Assembly (NCBI RefSeq): GCF_018987265.1
Contig: NZ_CP076853.1
Location: 3,785,501 to 3,849,500, forward strand
DNA: 64,000 nt
Reading direction: 5' to 3'
Source of the DNA: Rhizobium sp. WYJ-E13
GTDB lineage: Bacteria > Pseudomonadota > Alphaproteobacteria > Rhizobiales > Rhizobiaceae
Shown: positions 1-10,250 of the stretch, in pieces
Numbering within the stretch: the stretch's first letter is position 1
How the letters are laid out: every line of letters starts with the position of its first letter
The notes under the pieces: generated by a model
What the model was told of the DNA's origin: nothing
The model's database searches: none
What the model saw: the letters and a program-made list of their open reading frames with translations, nothing else
Position numbers and translations under genes: made by a program

Positions 1-1359
<1,359 letters not shown>

Positions 1360-1384
1360 TGTCTTGGTTCCAGTCTTGTTGTTC

Positions 1385-2668
1385 TCAGAAACGGGCATCC
1401 GCGAAATGGGCGACCTGAGCGCCGGCTTCGTACCATAGTTCCCTGAGCGCGCGGAAGCTCGGCTCACGCGGATCGGTCAGCGGCAGCGGCAGGTCCGCCT
1501 CGCCGACCCGGCCAAGGATATGTTCCGCCAACGTGCGGCCGAATATCGTGCCGGGCGCGATCCCACGGCCATTGTAGCCCGAAAAACCAATAACGTTGGG
1601 GGCGAATTTGTGGAAGCGCGGCAGCGCATTGTCGGTCATGCCGATCTGACCATACCACTCGCATTCGAACTCGACATCGCCGATTTCAGGGAAGAGCCGC
1701 TTCAACGAGCGTTTGGCCCAGCCCTTGTGAACGGAAAGGCCGGTATTGCGCAGCGCCCCGACACTGCCGAAGACCAGTCGCCCTGCCTGATCCATCCGGA
1801 AGGACGAGAGGATCTCCTTCGTATCCCAAACGCCTTCGCGATTGGGCAGGATCGACTGGCGCAAATTATGGCCGAGCGGCACGGTGGCGAAATTGAAATA
1901 GGGCAGAAACACTTGCTCGTTACGAACCTGCTCCCAGGGGCCGGTGCTATAGGCGTCGGTCGCGACGATGATCCAGTCGGCAGTGACCTGCCCCTGCGCC
2001 GTCTTCACCACCCAGCGGCTGCCCCGACGCTCCGTTGCGATGACCGGGCTCGCCGTGTGCAGCACGCCCCCCACCTTCTGCGCGGCATGGGCAAGCCCGC
2101 GCGCATAGGCAAGCGGCTGCAGTGTGCCGGCGCGCATGTCCAGAAGCGATCCGGCATAAGCATTCGTGCCGATACGTTTTGCCGTCTCGTCCGCGTCAAG
2201 CAGCATAACGGGCGCCCCGCGCGCCGACCATTGTCTGTAGCGGTCTTCGATTTCCTTCAAGCCGTCGGCACCGACGGCGCAATGCAGCGTGCCCTGCTTT
2301 TCGAGCTCGCAGGCGATCCCGTGCTTTTCGATCAACTCCATTACCAGTCGCGGCGCATTGCCGAGCAGATCGAGCAGCCGTTCGCCGTAGACAGGGCCGA
2401 GCACGCCGGGAAGATCATCCGGCATGACCCACATTCCCGCATTGATCAGGCCGACATTGCGTCCTGCCCCACCGAAGCCGATCTCCTTCGCTTCGAGCAG
2501 CACGACCCGCGACCCCGCCTCGGCCAGATGCAGACCGGAGGAAAGGCCGGTATAACCGCCGCCGACAATGACGACATCAGCCTCCACAGCACCCGACAGT
2601 GCAGACGTGACAGGTGGCTGAGGAGCAGTCTTTTCCCATAGGCCGTGGGAGCGCGGATCATTGAGCAT
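1385..2668 (-). CDS. amaA: FAD-dependent amine/imino-acid oxidase, L-pipecolate oxidase-like
   Basis: DAO-family flavoprotein, probably oxidising L-pipecolate to piperideine-6-carboxylate, which opens to the semialdehyde used by the downstream dehydrogenase. An N-terminal Rossmann motif (VVIVGGGYTGLSSG) binds FAD, and the C-terminal GYNGRGIAPGT segment is typical of the PuuB/AmaA/OrdL group. About 427 residues. The ATG at 2668 is preferred over a TTG at 2680 because GGAC lies just upstream of it. Between hglS and amaB in one transcription unit. A related family member is gamma-glutamylputrescine oxidase, so the substrate rests on the neighbours. Confidence 0.8.
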   Translation of the reverse strand: MLNDPRSHGLWEKTAPQPPVTSALSGAVEADVVIVGGGYTGLSSGLHLAEAGSRVVLLEAKEIGFGGAGRNVGLINAGMWVMPDDLPGVLGPVYGERLLDLLGNAPRLVMELIEKHGIACELEKQGTLHCAVGADGLKEIEDRYRQWSARGAPVMLLDADETAKRIGTNAYAGSLLDMRAGTLQPLAYARGLAHAAQKVGGVLHTASPVIATERRGSRWVVKTAQGQVTADWIIVATDAYSTGPWEQVRNEQVFLPYFNFATVPLGHNLRQSILPNREGVWDTKEILSSFRMDQAGRLVFGSVGALRNTGLSVHKGWAKRSLKRLFPEIGDVEFECEWYGQIGMTDNALPRFHKFAPNVIGFSGYNGRGIAPGTIFGRTLAEHILGRVGEADLPLPLTDPREPSFRALRELWYEAGAQVAHFADARF

Positions 2669-2737
2669 CGGACAGTCCAATCAGGATCGAAATCAGCACT
2701 CTAGCGCCGCCTCAGCTCTCGCGGAAGCGGCCAAATA

Positions 2738-4162
2738 TCAGACGACCGTCTTCAGCTTCAGACCGGAAAGGCCGAGCTTTTCCATAGCCATGTCCAGCGA
2801 AGCAGTCTGCCGCTCGGCATAAAGCGCGAGCTCATCCTGCACATCAGCGCCGAGCGCTTCCTCGAAGGCTGCCCGGTTCGAGCGCATCGCATAATTCTGC
2901 TGCTGATCGGTACCGAGGTTCGACTGGAATATACCGGCCGCACTCACGGGCAGGAAATCCTCGTAGATGATAGGATCAAAGCGAAGATAGCCCTTGGCGA
3001 TGAGAATTTCCGGATCGGAGGGGAGTTTCCCCCTCGCCGCAATGCCTTCAGGGGACGCCGAATAGTGGAAGAAGGCTAGCCCTTCGCGCCGCAGTTCGTC
3101 CCAGCTGTCCGGCAGCGCTTTGAAGCGCTCGGTGAGCTCGGTATCGTAGTCCCCGGCCTTGGCGCCGGATGCCCCGACCTGCACTTCACTGCGCACCGAA
3201 GCAAGCAGCCGATCATAGAGCGCCCGGCCCTTGGCCGTCAGCGCCACGCCGCGCTGTTCGATCTCGCCGAAGCGAGCCGTATGCGTGCCTGATGTCGTCC
3301 CGGCCGCTCCGGTAAAGGCGATCGGTTCTTCCAGCGCCTTGAAGCTCGTCTGCCGCAGCAGGATATCGCAATTGCGCCGCGGCGGCCCCTCGATGACGGC
3401 CTTGGGCGTGATGCCACGTTCCGGCATGCGCCGCTGCACTTCGTCAATATCGAGCGTGCGCGGCGTCAGATGGTTGATATGCGGCCCTTTGAAGCTGACG
3501 ACATCGGCAATAAGACGGTGCGCGTCATGCAGACGCTTGTAGGTCTCAGCGCCGACCGTCGCCTCGCCATGCCAGCGGAAGGTCTCCAGTGCCTCGGCGA
3601 CGAATTCCGTCGCTTTCGCTTCCGTCAGCCCGCCAGCCCTCTCGTGCTGCTCGATAAGCGCGATGGCGCGTGGGGTATAAATTCGCCGTTTTGCGAGAAT
3701 GGCCTCGGCTTCGACACGTAACTGCTCATCCTCGATGAGCTCCAGTCGCAGAAGCGAGGTGAAAACACGGAACGGATTGACGTTCAGCGCTGCTTCTTCG
3801 ACCGGCCTGAAACAGGTGGAATGCACGGGAACGCCGGCGACCGAAAGATCGTAGTAGCCAACCGACCGCATGCCCATGACCGCAAAGAGCCGGCGGATCG
3901 TGAAGAGCTCCCCGGCAGTTCCGAGACGGATCGCACCGTGGCGCTCGACATCGATGCGCTCAAGTTCGCCTGCACGCCGAAGCCGCGCGCTCAATTCCCC
4001 GTCTTTTGCGAGAACTTCGGCGTTGACCTCCCCCACAAGCTCGATCAGCGTGCCGTATTGCGGAACCTCCGTCCGGTACATCTGCGACATGGCTTCGGTA
4101 AAAAGCGAACGGATACGGTCCGTGGAGACGAAAGCGCCGGGCATGAAGAACTCCGCGTTCAT
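2738..4162 (-). CDS. hglS: 2-oxoadipate dioxygenase/decarboxylase (HglS, DUF1338)
   Basis: Fe(II)-dependent enzyme converting 2-oxoadipate to D-2-hydroxyglutarate with O2, linking lysine breakdown to the TCA cycle. The 474-residue protein has the full DUF1338/YdcJ length. The likely metal triad is His75 (ERHGAIR), His231 (PHINHLTPR) and Glu300 or Glu302 (RFGEIEQRG), matching the spacing I remember for P. putida HglS (His70, His226, Glu294). First gene of the amaB-amaA-hglS unit, divergent from a LysR regulator with an 84-90 bp shared promoter region. Aminotransferase steps of the pathway are not in this window. Confidence 0.87.
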   Translation of the reverse strand: MNAEFFMPGAFVSTDRIRSLFTEAMSQMYRTEVPQYGTLIELVGEVNAEVLAKDGELSARLRRAGELERIDVERHGAIRLGTAGELFTIRRLFAVMGMRSVGYYDLSVAGVPVHSTCFRPVEEAALNVNPFRVFTSLLRLELIEDEQLRVEAEAILAKRRIYTPRAIALIEQHERAGGLTEAKATEFVAEALETFRWHGEATVGAETYKRLHDAHRLIADVVSFKGPHINHLTPRTLDIDEVQRRMPERGITPKAVIEGPPRRNCDILLRQTSFKALEEPIAFTGAAGTTSGTHTARFGEIEQRGVALTAKGRALYDRLLASVRSEVQVGASGAKAGDYDTELTERFKALPDSWDELRREGLAFFHYSASPEGIAARGKLPSDPEILIAKGYLRFDPIIYEDFLPVSAAGIFQSNLGTDQQQNYAMRSNRAAFEEALGADVQDELALYAERQTASLDMAMEKLGLSGLKLKTVV

Positions 4163-4231
4163 TCCGATTTTGCAGGATGAAGTTCTTTACAAGCCGGTCG
4201 GAGCGATGAATATCGACGCTTCGGAAACAGT

Positions 4232-4250
4232 TCATTCTGAAATGGAATGA
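4232..4250. promoter_or_regulatory. Inverted repeat in the hglS/LysR divergent promoter
   Basis: Perfect palindrome TCATTC-N7-GAATGA lying immediately before, and overlapping the SD region of, the LysR-type gene, inside the divergent promoter region. Placement suggests an autoregulatory operator for the adjacent regulator; the size (19 bp) fits a LysR half-site pair. Function is inferred from position only. Confidence 0.45.
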
Positions 4251-4252
4251 TT

Positions 4253-5155
4253 ATGCTCACTCCTAGGCGCTTTTTGCCGTCAACGTCCCACCTCGCCGCC
4301 TTCGAAGCGGTCGCCCGTACCGGCAGTGTGACGGCAGCGGCCCGCGAGCTCGACTTGACGCAGAGCGCCGTCAGCCGTCAGATCAAGGCGCTGGAGGAAC
4401 AGCTTGGCGTCGAACTCTTCCTGCGCGAGCGCCAGACGGTGCGCCTTACCCTTGCCGGCGATGCCTATGCGCGGGAAATCCGCGAGGCACTGCGGCGTAT
4501 CTCCAGCGCTTCGCTGAATCTGCGCGCCAATCCGCACGGCGGCACGCTGAACCTCGCCATCCTGCCAACCTTCGGCACACGCTGGCTGGCGCCACGCCTT
4601 GGTCGATTCCTTTCTGCCAATCCGGGTGTCACGATCAACCTGGTCACCCGGCTTTCCTCTTTCGATTTCCGTCTCGATTCCATCGATGCCGCCATCCACT
4701 TCGGCCATCCGCACTGGCCGGGTGCGGAACTCGCCTTCCTCATGTCGGAACGCACGCTGCCCGCCTGTAGCCCGGACTTCCTCAAACGCAACGCAATTTC
4801 CCATCCGGAAGATCTGCTGACAGTACCCCTCCTGCATCTGACGACGCGACCCGATGCGTGGGAGCGTTGGTTCGCGGATAACGGTGTCGCCTTTGAAAGC
4901 GTGCACGGCATGCTGTTCGACCAGTTTGCGACGGCTGCACAAGCCGCAATCGCCGGCCTCGGCGTCGCTCTTCTGCCGACGTTCCTCATCCAGGAAGACC
5001 TGAAGCGCGGCGATCTCATCGCCGCCGTCAACCGCGAGATGGAAAGCCGCGAGCGCTATTATCTCGCTTTCCCCCCGGAGCGCGCCGACTACGCGCCGCT
5101 TGCTGCCTTTCGCGACTGGATTGTCTCTGAGGCCCGTTCGGATCAACAGGCATAA
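4253..5155 (+). CDS. LysR-family transcriptional regulator (GcvA-like) of the lysine cluster
   Basis: About 300 residues: N-terminal winged helix-turn-helix (residues about 12-70, with the helix around AARELDLTQSAVSRQIKALE) followed by a type-2 periplasmic-binding effector domain. The ATG at 4253 is chosen over one at 4247 because GGA lies six bases before 4253, while the upstream ATG has no ribosome site. Divergent from hglS-amaA-amaB; P. putida has a LysR regulator in the same position. It most likely controls this operon in response to a lysine-derived intermediate (inference). Confidence 0.85.
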   Translation: MLTPRRFLPSTSHLAAFEAVARTGSVTAAARELDLTQSAVSRQIKALEEQLGVELFLRERQTVRLTLAGDAYAREIREALRRISSASLNLRANPHGGTLNLAILPTFGTRWLAPRLGRFLSANPGVTINLVTRLSSFDFRLDSIDAAIHFGHPHWPGAELAFLMSERTLPACSPDFLKRNAISHPEDLLTVPLLHLTTRPDAWERWFADNGVAFESVHGMLFDQFATAAQAAIAGLGVALLPTFLIQEDLKRGDLIAAVNREMESRERYYLAFPPERADYAPLAAFRDWIVSEARSDQQA

Positions 5156-5226
5156 GGAACGGCTTGCATCGCGGCGGCGGTTTCGACCATTATGCGCGCC
5201 ATCAGAATTCGATGCAGGAAATTCCC

Positions 5227-5463
5227 ATGAAGCCGATCTTCGTCCAGCTCCAGTGCGCGCCCGGCAAGACCTATGAGGTCGCCGATGCCATCTACAAGAC
5301 CGAACTGGTCTCGGAGCTCTACTCGACATCAGGCAATTACGATCTGTTGCTCAAGATCTATATCGAGGAAGGCCAGGATATCGGCAAGTTCATCAACGAC
5401 AACATCGCCAATATCCCCGGCATCATTCGTTCGTTGACGACATTGACCTTCAAGGCGTTCTGA
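5227..5463 (+). CDS. Stand-alone RAM (Lrp/AsnC ligand-binding) domain protein
   Basis: A 78-residue protein that is only the effector domain of Lrp/AsnC regulators (betaalphabeta-betaalphabeta), with no DNA-binding part. Such proteins form oligomers that bind amino acids. The ATG at 5227 has CAGGAA six bases upstream; a TTG at 5164 in the same frame lacks a comparable site. It follows the LysR gene by 71 bp on the same strand, so it may modulate or sense amino acids for the lysine cluster, but a direct role is not shown. Confidence 0.8.
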   Translation: MKPIFVQLQCAPGKTYEVADAIYKTELVSELYSTSGNYDLLLKIYIEEGQDIGKFINDNIANIPGIIRSLTTLTFKAF

Positions 5464-5566
5464 AGCGATTAACCCTTTTGCTAATAAAGGCTGCAGCGGC
5501 GCGCCTTCATAAACCACCCCTTAAGCACGGACATGGCTGATAATACCCACAAAAAACAGGTGGGAA

Positions 5567-6733
5567 ATGTCCGTCTCCATGAAAGAGACTTTTGAGAACA
5601 GGGCGCAGCCGCAGGCCGCACCCCTTGTCGTGCACGTCGTTCGACAATTCCTGCCCAACCGTGGCGGGATGGAGGATGTGGTCGCCAATCTGGCTCGCCA
5701 GACGTTGAAACGCGGATATCGCGTTCGCGTCGTCACACTCGATTCGCTCTTCACCGCGCCCCAAGACAAGCTTCCGATATACGAAACCATCGACGGCATC
5801 GAGGTCGTCCGGATCCCCTGGTCCGGCACCAGCCGCTATCCGGTCGCGCCACAAGTCTTTCGCCATATCGGCGATGCCGACCTCATCCATGTCCATGCCA
5901 TAGACTTCTTCTATGACGCACTCGCATGGGGCAGGTTCTTGCACCGCAAACCCATGGTCGTAACGACCCATGGCGGCTTCTTCCACACAAAGAAATACCT
6001 GATCATCAAGAAGATCTGGTTCGGTACGCTGACACGGCTTTCTGCAATGGCCTATCGACAGGTCGTTTGCTGCAGCGCGTCCGACCTCAGCCAGTTCATC
6101 CGGATCGTTCCTGACGGCATCACCATCGAAAACGGCGCCGATATCGGCAAATTTGCCGATATTGCCTCGCGCGCACCGAAACGGCGCATCGTTACGATTG
6201 GGCGTTTTTCTGTAAACAAACGGCTCGATCACCTGCTGGATGCTGGGGTCGCACTCACCAGACGCAATCCGGAGTGGCATCTCGACATTGTCGGTGCCGA
6301 ATCTGATCTCAATGCCGCCGATCTCCGACGGGAGATCGCCGTAAGGTCGCTGGAGAAGTCCGTCACGCTCACTATCTCGCCGGACAACCAAGCGATCCGC
6401 GACATCATCGCCAAGGCTTCGCTCTTCGCTTCCGCTTCGGAATACGAAGGCTTCGGCCTCGTCGCACTGGAAGCGATGAGTGCCGGCCTGCTGCCGGTTC
6501 TGAACGCCAATGAGGCTTATCGTGCGCTTGCAGGGAGGCATGAGGCAATCGTGCTCGCTGACTTCACGAGACCGGAAGCGGCCGCAGATGCGATCGAAAG
6601 TGCTTACCTGAAAGTCGCTGCCGGAGGTACGATACTGCGGGGGAACCTCATCGATGCCGCCCACGCCTATTCGTGGGACGCCGTGGCGGAGCGCTACATC
6701 GACCTTTACCGGTCGATCGGCATTATCGCTTAG
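5567..6733 (+). CDS. Glycosyltransferase family 4
   Basis: GT-B retaining glycosyltransferase of 388 residues that transfers a sugar from a nucleotide donor, probably at the inner membrane face. The N-terminal domain starts VVHVVRQFLPNRGGMEDVV and has the glycine-rich acceptor loop; the C-terminal domain carries the ASEYEGFGLVALEAMS motif with the E-x7-E pair that contacts the donor. AGGTGGGAA directly precedes the ATG. It converges with the flippase/hydrolase gene of the carrier-protein operon, so it may supply another sugar for the same glycan, although it is transcribed separately. Confidence 0.85.
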   Translation: MSVSMKETFENRAQPQAAPLVVHVVRQFLPNRGGMEDVVANLARQTLKRGYRVRVVTLDSLFTAPQDKLPIYETIDGIEVVRIPWSGTSRYPVAPQVFRHIGDADLIHVHAIDFFYDALAWGRFLHRKPMVVTTHGGFFHTKKYLIIKKIWFGTLTRLSAMAYRQVVCCSASDLSQFIRIVPDGITIENGADIGKFADIASRAPKRRIVTIGRFSVNKRLDHLLDAGVALTRRNPEWHLDIVGAESDLNAADLRREIAVRSLEKSVTLTISPDNQAIRDIIAKASLFASASEYEGFGLVALEAMSAGLLPVLNANEAYRALAGRHEAIVLADFTRPEAAADAIESAYLKVAAGGTILRGNLIDAAHAYSWDAVAERYIDLYRSIGIIA

Positions 6734-6736
6734 AGA

Positions 6737-6780
6737 AATTCCAGCAAAAGCGCGCAGCGGCTTGTGTCCGCAACTGTGGG
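6737..6780 (+). repeat. Interspersed intergenic repeat, copy 1
   Basis: The segment after the glycosyltransferase stop (AATTCC-N2-CAAAA, AGCGG, GTCCG, AACTGTG blocks in order) matches a segment after the SbmA-like gene at 28516-28559 with one indel and scattered substitutions. Both lie just 3' of a plus-strand gene. I recall similar AATTCC/AGCGGTTTT/GTCCGGAATTG elements scattered in rhizobial genomes. Confidence 0.55.
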
Positions 6781-6849
6781 AACACAGGGCGACAACGCAT
6801 TTCCGCCATTCGAGGGAAACCGGAAATGCTCCAGAAAACCAGGAAATTC

Positions 6850-9800
6850 TCAGACCTTCGCCAGCCGGACAATCTCGTCCAGCACCAGCTTGCGTGATTC
6901 CGGCGGTGTCAGATTGTGGTCGGCATCCTGCAGCATCACCAGACGCACATTCGGGTGCCGGGCGAACTTGTGCCCGCGCGGACCGAAGTGGAAATACATA
7001 TGGTCGAGGCCGACATCGCCTTCGCTGTAGATCAGCGTCAGCGGCACCTTGCGTTTGCCGAGCGTAGCAAAGGAGTGACGCACCTGCCGAGCGACATGGC
7101 GTCGTCCCGGGATAAGTTCGACAAGCGGCGCAACGCGCGGCGAAAGCCTGCGGCCGACCGCAATGAAGATATTCTGCAGGGCCGCGAAGACATCGACCTC
7201 GCCGCGGAACAGTCGCTTGAGCGTGTCGAGCCGCATCATCCGCTGGCCATAATCATCGACACTGCGCGGAACCGAGACGACATGCTCACGCCGCACCGGC
7301 ATCTCGGGATCCCAGTAGTAGACGAAGGGATTGATGGAAACGATCGCCTTCAGCCGCTCATCCTCAATACCTGCCCGCAGCGCCACATAACCGCCGCTGC
7401 AGCGCCCGGCAACCATGATCGGACCGGAGACGAAGCTTTCCAGCAGATCGAGCGAGGCGAGTGCATCGTCCGTCTGCGTCGCCGAATAGAGAACCTGCTC
7501 CGGCGCATCCGGACGCGGAACGCTGTCGCCGACATTGGCAGAATCGAAGCGCAGCGAAACCACGCCCTGACGCGCCAGCGCGCGCGCCATATCGACCGTC
7601 GTACGGCCCCAACCGGCATGCCGGTCATAGGCCGTCGACATGAAAAGAACAGCATTGCCCTTGATCTCGCCCTGCGGCCGGCTGACGACACCGATGAGAT
7701 GCTGGAAGGCGCCGAAACGTACCGGAACTTCCTCAAAGCCGTCGCCCACGAGCGCCTGATTTTCGATCACTTGCAATGAGTGCTCGGCTGATCTTGAGGG
7801 CGTAGTCGTTTCGCCGAGCCATTCGGAAAGCAGCTCGATGACCGCCATCGGCGTCTTGGCAAAGAGCGGGTTCGTGACCAGTTCGTCATAACCTTCGAAA
7901 ACGCGTTGCTCGACATTGCCGCCGAGCGCCTTCAACGCGTCAGCGAAGGCCGTATCGTCGACGCGAACCGGGCGTTCCAGTATGAGATAATTCGGCGCCG
8001 CCAGGCCCTGTGGTGAACTGAGGTTGAGCTTGCCGATTTCCGCGGCAATCGCGTCCGGCAGGGTCAATCCGGCGATCTGGACCTGGGTGCTCGGCGCATG
8101 TTCCTTGCCGAGACCGAGGTCGGCATGGATGATCCGCGACCACATATTGATCTCGCGCAAATGCCCCCTGCCGCTCAGAACAGGTGCAAGCAGCACGACG
8201 TTGTCGACGCCCTCGATCGTATGGCCGGTCAGATGGACAAGCGTGCCGCCGAGACCCTGACCGACAAGAACGATCTGCGAGCAACCACTGAGTGCCTTCA
8301 GCTTCGCAGCAGCCGCGCGGATGGAATTCTTCCAGATTTCGAGGCTCGGTGTGTGATCACCGAAATCCAGCGCGTCGCCCGTGCCTGTATAGTCGAAACG
8401 CAAGCTCGGAACGCCGATATCGGAGAAGTGCTCTGCAGCCACGCGGTAGAATTTCCGTGTGCACATTTCCTCGAAACCCCAGGGACTGACGAAGAGAACG
8501 GCAGCCGAGCGTTTTACGACATCGGGCTTTTCCGGCATGAAGAGACCGATCGTCCCATCGAAGACAACAGGAAGGGCGGCGGCGCGGCCGGCGCCTTCTG
8601 CCAGCTCACGCGAAAATTCCTCGTTGACCGGCCTTTTCTCTTTCCCTTCGGGGGTCGGCGCGGTGATGAAATTGACCGCGCGCCTTGCCGTTCCCTGTAG
8701 CAGCGCTGGCATCTTATCAAGGATCGAACGCAGGACATGAATATCCTCGGCCGGAACGGCGCGGAAGACCTTTAGCGCAGCAAAATAGGTAAACGTGCCG
8801 GCGATGATCGCAACGATAAGACCAATCGGCCCCTGGAAGATCTCAAGCGCGGTAATGGCGCCGCAAGCGCAAAATACCGCCGCAAGAGTAATCTTCGCAA
8901 GGCTTAGATAAAGGCTCGAAAGCTGAGTTCCGAATCCCGTTTGTCTGACCATCATTACCGACATCGCAACAAATACGGCGATGCGCACAAGCGCGGCACC
9001 CTCAGCGGCCAGCGTAGGTACGATGAGTAAACAACCCACTACCATCAGGAGGCCACCTATCACACTGATTTTCAACCGTACGTTAGCTTTATCGATGGAA
9101 AGCAGGTATAGGCTGAGAACCTGCATGAAAGTGTAGGCCGGCGCGACAAGCGCAAGCAGGGCGACAACCCCACCGCTTCGATCGAAGGCTTCGCCGAAGA
9201 CGACATGCACGAGTTCGCTGGAGATCGCGGCAAGCCCGAGGCTCATGGGCAGCACGATATAGGCCATGCTGCGGATGACAGCGGCAAAGGCCTCAACCGG
9301 GAATTTCGAATCGGCACTGGTATGCCGCCGTTCCGAATAATAGGGCAGAAGACTGCCGCTCATCTGGATGGGAAGCTGCAGCGCGATATTGGCGATCGAC
9401 AGGCCGGCAGCATAGAAGCCGACCATTTCCACTGACCAGAACTGCTGCAGGAAAAGCAGCTCGATACGATTAAGAAAAATCGAATCGATAATGAACTGCA
9501 TCGACAGGATGACCGAAGACGAAGCCAGATATTTCAGGGAGATGCCGCAGCGGTCACGGCGGGTAAAGAGGATCGGTAAGGTAGCGACGAAAAGCACGAA
9601 CTGGCCGAGCGCATAACCGACGAGCACACCTTCCACCCCATAAAAGACGGCGCCGATCGCGACGCCTGCGAGTTGGAAGACCGAGACGATCAGCGTCAGC
9701 TGGAAGAAGGTGTCGAGCCGCTTTTCGCCGATGAGGTAGAATTTGACGAAGGAACCGATTGCCTGGATGAAGAAAAGGATACCGGTGACCAACGCCACCG

Positions 9801-10206
9801 ACGGCGCGGTATCGGCCCAGTGCATCTCCTCCGACGTCAGGAAGAACATGGCGTAGAGCCCCAGCAGCACGAGCGTGGAGCAGACCATGAAAGTGACGAG
9901 GATCGAAGCAAATCCCTTGCGTTGCTCAAGGCCGTAGCCCTGCGCCGAGAGTTGCGGCAGCGTCTTCAGAAGCGTGATGCTGGAGCCGAGTTCGGCAATC
10001 GAGGCACCGGTGACGACGAGCCAGAGCGAGAAGGCGACGATGCCGTTGGCCTCGGGCCCGAGCAGGCGCGCGGTTATGATCGAGGACACGAACCCCGTCA
10101 CCAGAAGCAGCATGCCCGCCGCCGCATTCATCATCGAATTTGCGATAATGCCCTTCGACATCTGTCCATCCGTTGCGCGCCGCATCGCGGCCGAAAAACA
10201 AGCCAT
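6850..10206 (-). CDS. Wzx-like flippase fused to two alpha/beta-hydrolase domains
   Basis: An 1118-residue fusion. Residues about 16-485 form a multi-helix polysaccharide flippase of the MATE/Wzx superfamily (12-14 predicted membrane segments). After a linker come two tandem alpha/beta-hydrolase domains, about 545-800 and 820-1118. The first has GQGLGG (649-654), with glycine where the nucleophile should be, so it is probably inactive. The second has GRCSGG (934-939), giving a Cys936 nucleophile with a plausible acid (Asp1064 or Asp1068) and His1097. They resemble the two hydrolases associated with exosortase-A systems. Last gene of the carrier-protein operon. Met16 is an alternative start. 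Likely flips and processes a lipid-linked glycan (inference). Confidence 0.82.
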   Translation of the reverse strand: MACFSAAMRRATDGQMSKGIIANSMMNAAAGMLLLVTGFVSSIITARLLGPEANGIVAFSLWLVVTGASIAELGSSITLLKTLPQLSAQGYGLEQRKGFASILVTFMVCSTLVLLGLYAMFFLTSEEMHWADTAPSVALVTGILFFIQAIGSFVKFYLIGEKRLDTFFQLTLIVSVFQLAGVAIGAVFYGVEGVLVGYALGQFVLFVATLPILFTRRDRCGISLKYLASSSVILSMQFIIDSIFLNRIELLFLQQFWSVEMVGFYAAGLSIANIALQLPIQMSGSLLPYYSERRHTSADSKFPVEAFAAVIRSMAYIVLPMSLGLAAISSELVHVVFGEAFDRSGGVVALLALVAPAYTFMQVLSLYLLSIDKANVRLKISVIGGLLMVVGCLLIVPTLAAEGAALVRIAVFVAMSVMMVRQTGFGTQLSSLYLSLAKITLAAVFCACGAITALEIFQGPIGLIVAIIAGTFTYFAALKVFRAVPAEDIHVLRSILDKMPALLQGTARRAVNFITAPTPEGKEKRPVNEEFSRELAEGAGRAAALPVVFDGTIGLFMPEKPDVVKRSAAVLFVSPWGFEEMCTRKFYRVAAEHFSDIGVPSLRFDYTGTGDALDFGDHTPSLEIWKNSIRAAAAKLKALSGCSQIVLVGQGLGGTLVHLTGHTIEGVDNVVLLAPVLSGRGHLREINMWSRIIHADLGLGKEHAPSTQVQIAGLTLPDAIAAEIGKLNLSSPQGLAAPNYLILERPVRVDDTAFADALKALGGNVEQRVFEGYDELVTNPLFAKTPMAVIELLSEWLGETTTPSRSAEHSLQVIENQALVGDGFEEVPVRFGAFQHLIGVVSRPQGEIKGNAVLFMSTAYDRHAGWGRTTVDMARALARQGVVSLRFDSANVGDSVPRPDAPEQVLYSATQTDDALASLDLLESFVSGPIMVAGRCSGGYVALRAGIEDERLKAIVSINPFVYYWDPEMPVRREHVVSVPRSVDDYGQRMMRLDTLKRLFRGEVDVFAALQNIFIAVGRRLSPRVAPLVELIPGRRHVARQVRHSFATLGKRKVPLTLIYSEGDVGLDHMYFHFGPRGHKFARHPNVRLVMLQDADHNLTPPESRKLVLDEIVRLAKV

Positions 10207-10250
10207 CTCTAAATTGGAAATGTTAAAATAAAGGGGAGTACGCCCTCAGC

